From Hyperoodon ampullatus (Eukaryota; Chordata; Mammalia; Artiodactyla; Ziphiidae), in assembly GCA_949752795.1 (NCBI GenBank), contig CATKHW010000283.1:124001-188000 (forward strand): 64,000 nucleotides of DNA, read 5' to 3'. Below are positions 1-10,434 of this stretch, piece after piece. The position numbers were made by a program, and so were the translations under genes. The notes beneath the pieces are model-generated. The model saw nothing but the letters and a program-made list of their open reading frames with translations, did not search any database and was not told where the DNA came from. Position 1 is the first letter of the stretch. Each line of letters begins with the position of its first letter.

Positions 1-581
1 AGAGTGTTTTCTAAATGTGAGACACTGTTCTCTTTCCTAACTCAGTTCAAGTGTAGCCATGTTTACAGGATCTTCATAAGTGATATCTTATGATAAGTTT
101 CTTTTTCTGTGTGACTTATTTCACTTAGAATCATCGTACCTGAATCCACCCATTTTGCTGCTACTGGTCTTATGACATTGATTTCATGGCTGAGGGATAT
201 TCCATCGTACGTAAGTACCACAATTTTTTGAACCATGTTTATATTTTCTGGGATACTTAAGGTGTATCCAAGTTGAGGCCCTTGTATGCAGTGCAGCCCT
301 AAATTTTGGGGTGGCTCTGTCTTATTGATTTTCAGTTTTCCCAAGGTATATTCCCTAGACTGGTAGTGCCCTTGGCTCTGTAGCTCTGTTCTTTACTTGT
401 TTTAGGGAACAGAATGCACTCCTCCAGAGAGGCAGTTGGCAATTTACATCCCGCCCATCAGCATAACAAGGCTCCCTGTTCTCCAGGGCCTGTCTTGCCT
501 TTCTTGTTCTTACACATTTTGTGGATGTCCCTTTTGACCGGTGGGAAGTGATACTACTTTGTAGTGCAGATTTGCATTGCC
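1..581 (-). mobile_element. LINE-1 3' end fragment, cut by the left window edge
   Basis: This is the M1 copy of the L1-derived segment. The tail and most of the 3' UTR lie outside the window to the left. What remains covers the last part of the 3' UTR and the decayed ORF2 end, antisense to the + strand, up to the last L1-like motif 'gatttgcattgc' just before the palindrome. Confidence 0.83.
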
Positions 582-665
582 CGCTTGCTTGCTTGGCCAA
601 AAAGGGCGTATGCGTTTTCTCCTGAATATATTCAGGAGAAAACGCATACGCCCTTTATGGCCAAG

Positions 666-1438
666 TGCATCATTGTCGAAGTTGTGCCCCTCTTCCTGTG
701 CTTTAAAGGCGATTCCAACGTACCTCTTGAAATCTGTTTCCTGCTATTCTGCCTCGCTTTCAAGTCCGCCTCGTTGCCTTCCCTCAACAGATTTTTGGAC
801 GATAGTTGTCCTTTATTACTCGGCCAGTTTGTGAATTGCTGTGCCCCTGAGCTCCATTTTTCAACTCGTTTTTGGTGAGCTGACCGCAAGTCCAAAATTT
901 TGCTTCAAGACCTATACTGGTTCCCGGTGGGTGGCTGAGAATTTGGTTAATTCTTCTTCCTGCCGGGAAATTACAGTGATATGTGCCCCTCCAAATGCCT
1001 AACAGCTACTCTCTCATTGGTTCTCCCTCTTCCCTTTCATCCTCTGCCAAATTGGCAACCTGTGCGAACCAAGAGGTTAAAGGGGCTGTCTCTCCAAGTT
1101 GGGAGGTTGATAGTAAAGCAGACAGAAAGTCAAACCGGAGCACCAGGAGAGGGACTATTCGTTGAGTTTTAGAAAGCTTTCGTATTCACAGTGTGTCCGT
1201 TCTCTAGGTTTCCCGCTCATGTTATAGCTGTAGTAACATTCCCTTCAACCTGGAGAGTTCGGACCCATGGAATGGGTGCCATGCATTATTGCTTTAAAGG
1301 GTCTGCATTTGCTCACCCAATCTCACCAATCGTCTCAGTCCCAAGTGTCCCTCCTTATGCCACATCCAGCTGTCGTTGTAGATAGGGTCATTCCAGCCTT
1401 CATCAGAGACCCTGAAGGAATTGTAAAGAATTTCCCAG
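666..1438. repeat. Unrecognised 773-bp part of the satellite unit (reference copy)
   Basis: From the palindrome to the poly(T) start I recognise no mobile element, gene or RNA. It is richer in CpG than the L1 part and lacks tandem sub-repeats. Open frames of 60-64 codons (for example 981-1172, 1191-1385 and 1267-1458 on +) overlap one another and carry no motif. It could be older L1 sequence too diverged to see by eye, another old repeat, or unique DNA captured when the unit formed. Copies recur every 1,739 bases. Confidence 0.75.
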
Positions 1439-1469
1439 TTTTTTTGTTTTGTTTTTGAAATTCCTTTTT
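1439..1469 (-). other. Remnant of the L1 poly(A) tail (reference copy)
   Basis: The + strand reads T7-G-T4-G-T5, then 'gaaattcc' and T5. It sits exactly where the antisense L1 3' UTR begins and marks the 3' end of the ancestral L1 insertion. The T7 run keeps its length in every unit I read; variants are substitutions (for example in M17, M23 and M35), not length changes. Confidence 0.7.
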
Positions 1470-1616
1470 ATAGTGGGTTTGAGCTGATTCTCGCTGCCAT
1501 GTTTATGCCAGTCTAGACACACTTGATTCCCTTACGGAGACATATCAATACATAGGTTTTAAGATTCTTACTAGTCAGATATTTTCCTCTGTGGGAAATA
1601 TGGGGTTTTGAGTCCC

Positions 1617-1633
1617 TTTCGCTGAGGACGGTG
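1617..1633 (+). other. Weak CENP-B-box-like motif in the L1 3' UTR part
   Basis: The 17-mer 'tttcgctgaggacggtg' keeps TTCG and CGG at the spacing of the CENP-B box core (TTCG-4-A-2-CGGG) but lacks the core A and the last G, so 7 of 9 core bases match. In M2 and M3 the version with TTCGTTG is slightly closer. Some units break it further (CGT instead of CGG, or TCTCTG instead of TCGCTG). It aligns with ordinary L1 3' UTR sequence, so a chance match is likely. Confidence 0.25.
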
Positions 1634-1801
1634 TAGGTCTTGTCTATTCCATAGTTGGTTTTTGGAACGGTTCCTGTGCTTATATCAAACTCTGGTTTTA
1701 TGCATCACCCCACCTCTCCTTCCCCCTTAAGCAGGTATAAGAGTGTTTTCTAAATGTGAGACACTGTTCTCTTTCCTAACTCAGTTCAAGTGTAGCCATG
1801 T

Positions 1802-2083
1802 TTACAGGATCTTCATAAGTGATATCTTATGATAAGTTTCTTTTTCTGTGTGACTTATTTCACTTAGAATCATCGTACCTGAATCCACCCATTTTGCTGC
1901 TACTGGTCTTATGACATTGATTTCATGGCTGAGGGATATTCCATCGTACGTAAGTACCACAATTTTTTGAACCATGTTTATATTTTCTGGGATACTTAAG
2001 GTGTATCCAAGTTGAGGTCCTTGTATGCAGTGCAGCCCTAAATTTTGGGGTGGCTCTGTCTTATTGATTTTCAGTTTTCCCAA
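1802..2083 (-). pseudogene. Decayed C-terminal end of L1 ORF2
   Basis: In the minus-strand frame entered at 2083 (a TTG, not ATG) the last 28 residues contain 'MILSEISHTEKETYHKISL', which corresponds to the C-terminal end of L1 ORF2 proteins in ungulate-type elements (pattern ILSE-S-TEK--YH-ISL). The upstream half of this frame does not follow ORF2, and the resemblance jumps frame, so it is a relic. No reverse transcriptase or endonuclease domain is present; those lie far upstream in a full L1. The frame recurs in most type A units and its entry codon is lost in type B units, which fits no coding constraint. Confidence 0.7.
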
Positions 2084-2093
2084 GGTATATTCC

Positions 2094-2339
2094 CTAGACT
2101 GGTAGTGCCCTTGGCTCTGTAGCTCTGTTCTTTACTTGTTTTAGGGAACAGAATGCACTCCTCCAGAGAGGCAGTTGTCAATTTACATCCCGCCCATCAG
2201 CATAACAAGGCTCCCTGTTCTCCAGGGCCTGTCTTGCCTTTCTTGTTCTTACACATTTTGTGGATGTCCCTTTTGACCGGTGGGAAGTGATACTTCTTTG
2301 TAGTGCAGATTTGCATTGCCCGCTTGTTTGCTTGGCCAA
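2094..2339 (-). pseudogene. Decayed L1 ORF2 segment upstream of the C-terminus
   Basis: The minus strand keeps L1 ORF2-like landmarks: the complement of 'gaccggtgggaagtgatac', which in L1 encodes the conserved stretch around MRYHLTPVR, and a short frame containing 'CQLPLWRSAFCSLKQ' that resembles the PLWKSVWRFL stretch of ORF2. The reading frame shifts between these landmarks. The first codons of this open frame (from 2339) fall inside the palindrome and in M2 are preceded by unrelated sequence. It is a coding relic in every unit. Confidence 0.6.
2321..2334 (+). repeat. CTTG tetranucleotide run abutting the palindrome
   Basis: Between the last L1-like motif and the palindrome, most units carry three CTTG copies, the third being the first four bases of the palindrome. 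In M2 the first of these is interrupted (CTTGTTTG). It is very short and does not vary in length among units. Confidence 0.6.
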
Positions 2340-2404
2340 AAAGGGCGTATGCGTTTTCTCCTGAATATATTCAGGAGAAAACGCATACGCCCTTTTTGGC
2401 CAAG
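2331..2404. repeat. 74-bp perfect palindrome (reference copy, M2)
   Basis: The left arm runs from 'cttggccaaaaagggcg' to '...ctcctgaata', and the right arm is its exact reverse complement, from 'tattcaggag...' to '...ggccaag'. There are 37 bp per arm, no spacer, and the centre is 'gaatatattc'. Pairing stops immediately outside on both sides. A copy sits in each of the 37 units: 22 are perfect, 12 have one mismatched pair and 3 have two. It could extrude as a cruciform in DNA or fold into a hairpin of about 35 bp in RNA from either strand. It lies next to the edge of L1 resemblance. Confidence 0.97.
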
Positions 2405-3478
2405 TGCATCATTGTCGAAGTTGTGCCCCTCTTCCTGTGCTTTAAAGGCGATTCCAACGTACCTCTTGGAATCTGTTTCCTGCTATTCTGCCTCGCTTTC
2501 AAGTCCGCCTCGCTGCCTTCCCTCAACAGATTTTTGGACGATAGTTGTCCTTTATTACTCGGCCAGTTTGTGAATTGCTGTGCCCCTGAGCTCCATTTTT
2601 CAACTCGTTTTTGGTGAGCTGACCGCAAGTCCAAAATTTTGGTTCAGGACCTATACTGGTTCCCGGTGGGTGGCTGAGAATTTGGTTAATTCTTCTTCCT
2701 GCCGGGAAATTACAGTGATATATGCCCGTCCAAATGCCTAACAGCTACTCTCTCATTGGTTCTCCCTCTTCCCTTTCATCCTCTGCCAAATTGGCAACCT
2801 GTGCGAACCAAGAGCTTAAAGGGGCTGTCTCTCCAAGTTGGGAGGTTGATATTAAAGCAGACGGAAAGTCAAACCGGAGCACCAGGAGAGGGACTATGCG
2901 TTGAGTTTTAGAAACCTTTCGTATTCACAGTGTGTCCGTTCTCTAGGTTTCCCGCACTTGTTATAGCTGTAGTAATATTCCCTTCAACCTGGAGAGTCCG
3001 GACCCATGGAATGGGTGCCATGCATTATTGCTTTAAAGGGTCTGCATTTGCTCACCCAATCTCACCAACCGTCTCAGTCCCAAGTGTCCCTCCTTATGCC
3101 ACATCCAGCTGTCGTTGTAGATAGGGTCATTCCAGCTTTCATCAGAGACCCTGAAGGAATTGTAAAGAATTTCCCAGTTTTTTTGTTTTGTTTTTGAAAT
3201 TCCTTTTTATAGTGGGTTTGAGCTGATTCTCGCTGCCATGTTTATGCCAGTCTAGACACAGTTGATTCCCTTACGGAGACATATCAATACATAGGTTTTA
3301 AGATTCTTACTAGTCAGATATTTTCCTCTGCGGGAAATATGGGGTTTTGAGTCCCTTTCGTTGAGGACGGTGTAGGTCTTGTCTATTCCATAGTTGGTTT
3401 TTGGAACGGTACCTGTGCTTATATCAAACTCTGGTTTTATGCATCACCCCACCTCTCCTTCCCCCTTAAGCAGGTATA

Positions 3479-5217
3479 AGAGTGTTTTCTAAATGTGAGA
3501 CACTGTTCTCTTTCCTAACTCAGTTCAAGTGTAGCCATGTTTACAGGATCTTCATAAGTGATATCTTATGATAAGTTTCTTTTTCTGTGTGACTTATTTC
3601 ACTTAGAATCATCGTACCTGAATCCACCCATTTTGCTGCTACTGGTCTTATGACATTGATTTCATGGCTGAGGGATATTCCATCGTACGTAAGTACCACA
3701 ATTTTTTGAACCATGTTTATATTTTCTGGGATACTTAAGGTGTATCCAAGTTGAGGTCCTTGTATGCAGTGCAGCCCTAAATTTTGGGGTGGCTCTGTCT
3801 TATTGATTTTCAGTTTTCCCAAGGTATATTCCCTAGGCTGGTAGTGCCCTTGGCTCTGTAGCTCTGTTCTTTACTTGTTTTAGGGAACAGAATGCACTCC
3901 TCCAGAGAGGCAGTTGGCAATTTACATCCCGCCCATCAGCATAACAAGGCTCCCTGTTCTCCAGGGCCTGTCTTGCCTTTCTTGTTCTTACACATTTTGT
4001 GGATGTCCCTTTTGACCGGTGGGAAGTGATACTTCTTTGTAGTGCAGATTTGCATTGCCCGCTTGCTTGCTTGGCCAAAAAGGGCGTATGCGTTTTCTCC
4101 TGAATATATTCAGGAGAAAACGCATACGCCCTTTTTGGCCAAGTGCATCATTGTCGAAGTTGTGCCCCTCTTCCTGTGCTTTAAAGGCGATTCCAACGTA
4201 CCTCTTGAAATCTGTTTCCTGCTATTCTGCCTCGCTTTCAAGTCCGCCTCGTTGCCTTCCCTCAACAGATTTTTGGACGATAGTTGTCCTTTATTACTCG
4301 GCCAGTTTGTGAATTGCTGTGCCCCTGAGCTCCATTTTTCAACTCGTTTTTGGTGAGCTGACCGCAAGTCCAAAATTTTGGTTCAGGACCTATACTGGTT
4401 CCCGGTGGGTGGCTGAGAATTTGGTTAATTCTTCTTCCTGCCGGGAAATTACAGTGATATGTGCCCGTCCAAATGCCTAACAGCTACTCTCTCATTGGTT
4501 CTCCCTCTTCCCTTTCATCCTCTGCCAAATTGGCAACCTGTGCGAACCAAGAGGTTAAAGGGGCTGTCTCTCCAAGTTGGGAGGTTGATAGTAAAGCAGA
4601 CGGAAAGTCAAACCGGAGCACCAGGAGAGGGACTATGCGTTGAGTTTTAGAAACCTTTCGTATTCACAGTGTGTCCGTTCTCTAGGTTTCCCGCACATGT
4701 TATAGCTGTAGTAATATTCCCTTCAACTTGGAGAGTTCGGACCCATGGAATGGGTGCCATGCATTATTGCTTTAAAGGGTCTGCATTTGCTCACCCAATC
4801 TCACCAACCGTCTCAGTCCCAAGTGTCCCTCCTTATGCCACATCCAGCTGTCGTTGTAGATAGGGTCATTCCAGCTTTCATCAGAGACCCTGAAGGAATT
4901 GTAAAGAATTTCCCAGTTTTTTTGTTTTGTTTTTGAAATTCCTTTTTATAGTGGGTTTGAGCTGATTCTCGCTGCCATGTTTATGCCAGTCTAGACACAG
5001 TTGATTCCCTTACGGAGACATATCAATACATAGGTTTTAAGATTCTTACTAGTCAGATATTTTCCTCTGCGGGAAATATGGGGTTTTGAGTCCCTTTCGT
5101 TGAGGACGGTGTAGGTCTTGTCTATTCCATAGTTGGTTTTTGGAACGGTACCTGTGCTTATATCAAACTCTGGTTTTATGCATCACCCCACCTCTCCTTC
5201 CCCCTTAAGCAGGTATA
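3479..5217 (+). repeat. Satellite unit M3 (type A)
   Basis: Palindrome 4070-4143 is perfect. The right part (accaaccg, cacagttg, TTCGTTG) is the same haplotype as M2, while the left part has 'ccctaggctgg', the form common further right. Confidence 0.97.
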
Positions 5218-6956
5218 AGAGTGTTTTCTAAATGTGAGACACTGTTCTCTTTCCTAACTCAGTTCAAGTGTAGCCATGTTTACAGGATCTTCATAAGTGA
5301 TATCTTATGATAAGTTTCTTTTTCTGTGTGACTTATTTCACTTAGAATCATCGTACCTGAATCCACCCATTTTGCTTCTACTGGTCTTATGACATTGATT
5401 TCATGGCTGAGGGATATTCCATCGTACGTAAGTACCACAATTTTTTGAACCATGTTTATATTTTCTGGGATACTTAAGGTGTATCCAAGTTGAGGTCCTT
5501 GTATGCAGTGCAGCCCTAAATTTTGGGGTGGCTCTGTCTTATTGATTTTCAGTTTTCCCAAGGTATATTCCCTAGACTGGTAGTGCCCTTGGCTCTGTAG
5601 CTCTGTTCTTTACTTGTTTTAGGGAACAGAATGCACTCCTCCAGAGAGGCAGTTGTCAATTTACATCCCGCCCATCAGCATAACAAGGCTCCCTGTTCTC
5701 CAGGGCCTGTCTTGCCTTTCTTGTTCTTACACATTTTGTGGATGTCCCTTTTGACCGGAGGGAAGTGATACTTCTTTGTAGTGCAGATTTGCATTGCCCG
5801 CTTGCTTGCTTGGCCAAAAAGGGCGTATGCGTTTTCTCCTGAATATATTCAGGAGAAAACGCATACGCCCTTATTGGCCAAGTGCATCATTGTCGAAGTT
5901 GTGCCCCTCTTCCTGTGCTTTAAAGGCGATTCCATCGTACCTCTTGAAATCTGTTTCCTGCTATTCTGCCTCGCTTTCAAGTCTGCCTCGTTGCCTTCCC
6001 TCAACAGATTTTTGGACGATAGTTGTCCTTTATTACTCGGCCAGTTTGTGAATTGCTGTGCCCCTGAGCTCCATTTTTCAACTCGTTTTTGGTGAGCTGA
6101 CCGCAAGTCCAAAATTTTGGTTCAGGACCTATACTGGTTCCCGGTGGGTGGCTGAGAATTTGGTTAATTCTTCTTCCTGCCGGTTAATTACAGTGATATG
6201 TGCCCCTCCAAATGCCTAACAGCTACTCTCTCATTGGTTCTCCCTCTTCCCTTTCATCCACTGCCAAATTGGCAACCTGTGCGAACCAAGAGGTTAAAGG
6301 GGCTGTCTCTCCAAGTTGGGAGGTTGATAGTAAAGCAGACGGAAAGTCAAACCGGAGAACCAGGAGAGGGACTATTCGTTGAGTTTTAGAAACCTTTCGT
6401 ATTCACAGTGTGTCCGTTCTCTAGGTTTCCCGCACATGTTATAGCTGAAGTAATATTCCCTTCAACCTGGAGAGTTCGGACCCATGGAATGGGTGCCATG
6501 CATTATTGCTTTAAAGGGTCTGCATTTGCTCACCCAATCTCACCAATCGTCTCAGTCCCAAGTGTCCCTCCTTATGCCACATCCAGCTGTCGTTGTAGAT
6601 AGGGTCATTCCAGCTTTCATCAGAGACCCTGAAGGAATTGTAAAGAATTTCCCAGTTTTTTTGTTTTGTTTTTGAAATTCCTTTTTATAGTGGGTTTGAG
6701 CTGATTCTCGCTGCCATGTTTATGCCAGTCTAGACACACTTGATTCCCTTACGGAGACATATCAATACATAGGTTTTAAGATTCTTACTAGTCAGATATT
6801 TTCCTCTGCGGGAAATATGGGGTTTTGAGTCCCTTTCGCTGAGGACGGCGTAGGTCTTGTCTATTCCATAGTTGGTTTTTGGAACGGTACCTGTGCTTAT
6901 ATCAAACTCTGGTTTTATGCATCACCCCACCTCTCCTTCCCCCTTAAGCAGGTATA
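5218..6956 (+). repeat. Satellite unit M4 (type A)
   Basis: Palindrome 5809-5882 has one mismatch ('cttattgg' on the right arm). Private changes include 'ttgcttctac', 'gaccggagg', 'ccatcgtacc' and 'gccggttaat'. It shares 'gtgcccctcc' and 'actattcg' with M1 and M5. Confidence 0.97.
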
Positions 6957-8695
6957 AGAGTGTTTTCTAAATGTGAGACACTGTTCTCTTTCCTAACTCA
7001 GTTCAAGTGTAGCCATGTTTACAGGATCTTCATAAGTGATATCTTATGATAAGTTTCTTTTTCTGTGTGACTTATTTCACTTAGAATCATCGTACCTGAA
7101 TCCACCCATTTTGCTGCTACTGGTCTTATGACATTGATTTCATGGCTGAGGGATATTCCATCGTACGTAAGTACCACAATTTTTTGAACCATGTTTATAT
7201 TTTCTGGGATACTTAAGGTGTATCCAAGTTGAGGTCCTTGTATGCAGTGCAGCCTTAAATTTTGGGGTGGCTCTGTCTTATTGATTTTCAGTTTTCCCAA
7301 GGTATATTCCCTAGACTGGTAGTGCCCTTGGCTCTGTAGCTCTGTTCTTTACTTGTTTTAGGGAACAGAATGCACTCCTCCAGAGAGGCAGTTGGCAATT
7401 TACATCCCGCCCATCAGCATAACAAGGCTCCCAGTTCTCCAGGGCCTGTCTTGCCTTTCTTGTTCTTACACATTTTGTGGATGTCCCTTTTGACCGGTGG
7501 GAAGTGATACTTCTTTGTAGTGCAGATTTGCATTTCCCGCTTGCTTGCTTGGCCAAAAAGGGCGTATGCGTTTTCTCCTGAATATATTCAGGAGAAAACG
7601 CATACGCCCTTTTTGGCCAAGTGCATCATTGTCGAAGTTGTGCCCCTCTTCCTGTGCTTTAAAGGCGATTCCAACGTACCTCTTGAAATCTGTTTCCTGC
7701 TATTCTGCCTCGCTTTCAAGTCCGCCTCATTGCCTTCCCTCAACAGATTTTTGGACGATAGTTGTCCTTTATTACTCGGCCAGTTTGTGAATTGCTGTGC
7801 CCCTGAGCTCCATTTTTCAACTCGTTTTTGGTGAGCTGACCGCAAGTCCAAAATTTTGGTTCAGGACCTATACTGGTTCCCGGTGGGTGGCTGAGAATTT
7901 GGTTAATTCTTCTTCCTGCCGGGAAATTATAGTGATATGTGCCCCTCCAAATGCCTAACAGCTACTCTCTCATTGGTTCTCCCTCTTCCCTTTCATCCTC
8001 TGCCAAATTGGCAACCTGTGCGAACCAAGAGGTTAAAGGGGCTGTCTCTCCAAGTTGGGAGGTTGATAGTAAAGCAGACGGAAAGTCAAACCGGAGCACC
8101 AGGAGAGGGACTATTCGTTGAGTTTTAGAAACCTTTCGTATTCACAGTGTGTCCGTTCTCTAGGTTTCCCGCACATGTTATAGCTGTAGTAACATTCCCT
8201 TCAACCTGGAGAGTTCGGACCCATGGAATGGGTGCCATGCATTATTGCTTTAAAGGGTCTGCATTTGCTCACCCAATCTCACCAATCGTCTCAGTCCCAA
8301 GTGTCCCTCCTTATGCCACATCCAGCTGTCGTTGTAGATAGGGTCATTCCAGCCTTCATCAGAGACCCTGAAGGAATTGTAAAGAATTTCCCAGTTTTTT
8401 TGTTTTGTTTTTGAAATTCCTTTTTATAGTGGGTTTGAGCTGATTCTCGCTGCCATGTTTATGCCAGTCTAGACACACTTGATTCCCTTACGGAGACATA
8501 TCAATACATAGGTTTTAAGATTCTTACTAGTCAGATATTTTCCTCTGCGGGAAATATGGGGTTTTGAGTCCCTTTCGCTGAGGACGGTGTAGGTCTTGTC
8601 TATTCCATAGTTGGTTTTTGGAACGGTACCTGTGCTTATATCAAACTCTGGTTTTATGCATCACCCCACCTCTCCTTCCCCCTTAAGCAGGTATA
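6957..8695 (+). repeat. Satellite unit M5 (type A)
   Basis: Palindrome 7548-7621 is perfect. It shares the left-edge haplotype 'gtgcccctcc' and 'actattcg' with M1 and M4, and 'gtaacattcc' with M1. Private: 'cagccttaaa', 'tcccagttc', 'catttcccgc' and 'gcctcattg'. Confidence 0.97.
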
Positions 8696-10434
8696 AGAGT
8701 GTTTTCTAAATGTGAGACACTCTTCTCTTTCCTAACTCAGTTCAAGTGTAGCCATGTTTACAGGATCTTCATAAGTGATATCTTATGATAAGTTTCTTTT
8801 TCTGTGTGACTTATTTCACTTAGAATCATCGTACCTGAATCCACCCATTTTGCTGCTACTGGTCTTATGACATTGATTTCATGGCTGAGGGATATTCCAT
8901 CGTACGTAAGTACCACAATTTTTTGAACCATGTTTATATTTTCTGGGATACTTAAGGTGTATCCAAGTTGAGGCCCTTGTATGCAGTGCAGCCCTAAATT
9001 TTGGGGTGGCTCTGTCTTATTGATTTTCAGTTTTCCCAAGGTATATTCCCTAGGCTGGTAGTGCCCTTGGCTCTGTAGCTCTGTTCTTTACTTGTTTTAG
9101 GGAACAGAATGCACTCCTCCAGAGAGGCAGTTGGCAATTTACATCCCGCCCATCAGCATAAAAAGGCTCCCTGTTCTCCAGGGCCTGTCTTGCCTTTCTT
9201 GTTCTTACACATTTTGTGGATGTCCCTTTTGACCGGTGGGAAGTGATACTTCTTTGTAGTGCAGATTTGCATTGCCCGCTTGCTTGCTTGGCCAAAAAGG
9301 GCGTATGCGTTTTCTCCTGAATATATTCAGGAGAAAACGCGTACGCCCTTTTTGGCCAAGTGCATCATTGTCGAAGTTGTGCCCCTCTTCCTGTGCTTTA
9401 AAGGCGATTCCAACGTACCTCTTGAAATCTGTTTCCTGCTATTCTGCCTCGCTTTCAAGTCCGCCTCGTTGCCTTCCCTCAACAGATTTTTGGACGATAG
9501 TTGTCCTTTATTACTCGGCCAGTTTGTGAATTGCTGTGCCCCTGAGCACCATTTTTCAACTCGTTTTTGGTGAGCTGACCGCAAGTCCAAAATTTTGGTT
9601 CAGGACCTATACTGGTTCCCGGTGGGTGGCTGAGAATTTGGTTAATTCTTCTTCCTGCCGGGAAATTACAGTGATATGTGCCCGTCCAAATGCCTAACAG
9701 CTACTCTCTCATTGGTTCTCCCTCTTCCCTTTCATCCTCTGCCAAATTGGCAACCTGTGCGAACCAAGAGGTTAAAGGGGCTGTCTCTCCAAGTTGGGAG
9801 GTTGATAGTAAAGCAGACGGAAAGTCAAACCGGAGCACCAGGGGAGGGACTATGCGTTGAGTTTTAGAAACCTTTCGTATTCACAGTGTGTCCGTTCTCT
9901 AGGTTTCCCGCACTTGTTATAGCTGTAGTAATATTCCCTTCAACCTGGAGAGTTCAGACCCATGGAATGGGTGCCATGCATTATTGCTTTAAAGGGTCTG
10001 CATTTGCTCACCCAATCTCACCAATCGTCTCAGTCCCAAGTGTCCCTCCTTATGCCACATCCAGCTGTCGTTGTAGATAGGGTCATTCCAGCTTTCATCA
10101 GAGACCCTGAAGGAATTGTAAAGAATTTCCCAGTTTTTTTGTTTTGTTTTTGAAATTCCTTTTTATAGTGGGTTTGAGCTGATTCTCGCTGCCATGTTTA
10201 TGCCAGTCTAGACACACTTGATTCCCTTAAGGAGACATATCAATACATAGGTTTTAAGATTCTTACTAGTCAGATATTTTCCTCTGCGGGAAATATGGGG
10301 TTTTGAGTCCCTTTCGCTGAGGACGGTGTAGGTCTTGTCTATTCCACAGTTGGTTTTTGGAACGGTACCTGTGCTTATATCAAACTCTGGTTTTATGCAT
10401 CACCCCACCTCTCCTTCCCCCTTAAGCAGGTATA
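8696..10434 (+). repeat. Satellite unit M6 (type A)
   Basis: Palindrome 9287-9360 has one mismatch (right arm 'acgcgtacgcc'), a variant seen again only in M33. It shares 'caggggaggg', 'gttcagaccc' and 'ttccacagtt' with M9. Private: 'cactcttctc' and 'ataaaaaggc'. Confidence 0.97.

Larger units (their letters stand above)
1..1739 (+). repeat. Satellite unit M1 (type A)
   Basis: Palindrome 592-665 has one mismatch (right arm 'tttatgg' for 'tttttgg'). Distinctive bases are 'gtgcccctcc' and 'actattcg' in the unrecognised part, shared with M4 and M5 only, and private changes such as 'gaaagctttcg', 'ctgtggga' and 'aacggttcc'. Confidence 0.97.
1439..2320 (-). mobile_element. LINE-1 3' end fragment inside the satellite unit (reference copy)
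   Basis: Read on the minus strand this 882-bp stretch runs from decayed ORF2 end, through 3' UTR, to a poly(A)-like tail. On the + strand it shows the usual antisense L1 landmarks in order: a T-rich start (1439-1469), a C-rich run near 1710-1728, then 'ttctaaatgtgagac', 'agtgatatcttatg', 'cttatttcacttag', 'atggctgagggatattcca', 'caatttacatcccgcccat', 'gaccggtgggaagtgatac' and 'gatttgcattgc'. These match the eutherian L1 3' region as I remember it, with the 3' UTR of the cetartiodactyl kind. Equivalent copies lie at this position plus multiples of 1,739 (minus 1 to the right of M21). It is an old fragment that became part of the unit before amplification, not separate insertions. Confidence 0.85.
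1740..3478 (+). repeat. Satellite unit M2 (type A)
   Basis: Palindrome 2331-2404 is perfect. The unit carries 'gcagttgtcaat' (shared with M4), 'caccaaccgtctc' (shared with M3), 'cacagttgatt' (shared with M3) and the TTCGTTG form of the CENP-B-like motif. Confidence 0.97.

Noticed and set aside
564..878. Open frame of 104 codons on the + strand in nearly every unit
   Set aside because: It starts at GTG, overlaps another + frame and a - frame, runs through the palindrome, and has no family motif. It recurs only because the unit recurs. Substitutions change its residues freely.
1257..1269. 'gagttcggaccc' as a pol III B box of a tRNA-derived SINE
   Set aside because: It has one mismatch to the B-box core and I found no A box at a suitable distance upstream and no SINE body or tail.
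1802..2083. Conserved 93-codon minus-strand frame as a real gene
   Set aside because: It starts at TTG, is an antisense-strand relic of L1 ORF2 and flanking sequence, and loses its entry codon in type B units. Conservation reflects homogenisation, not coding constraint.
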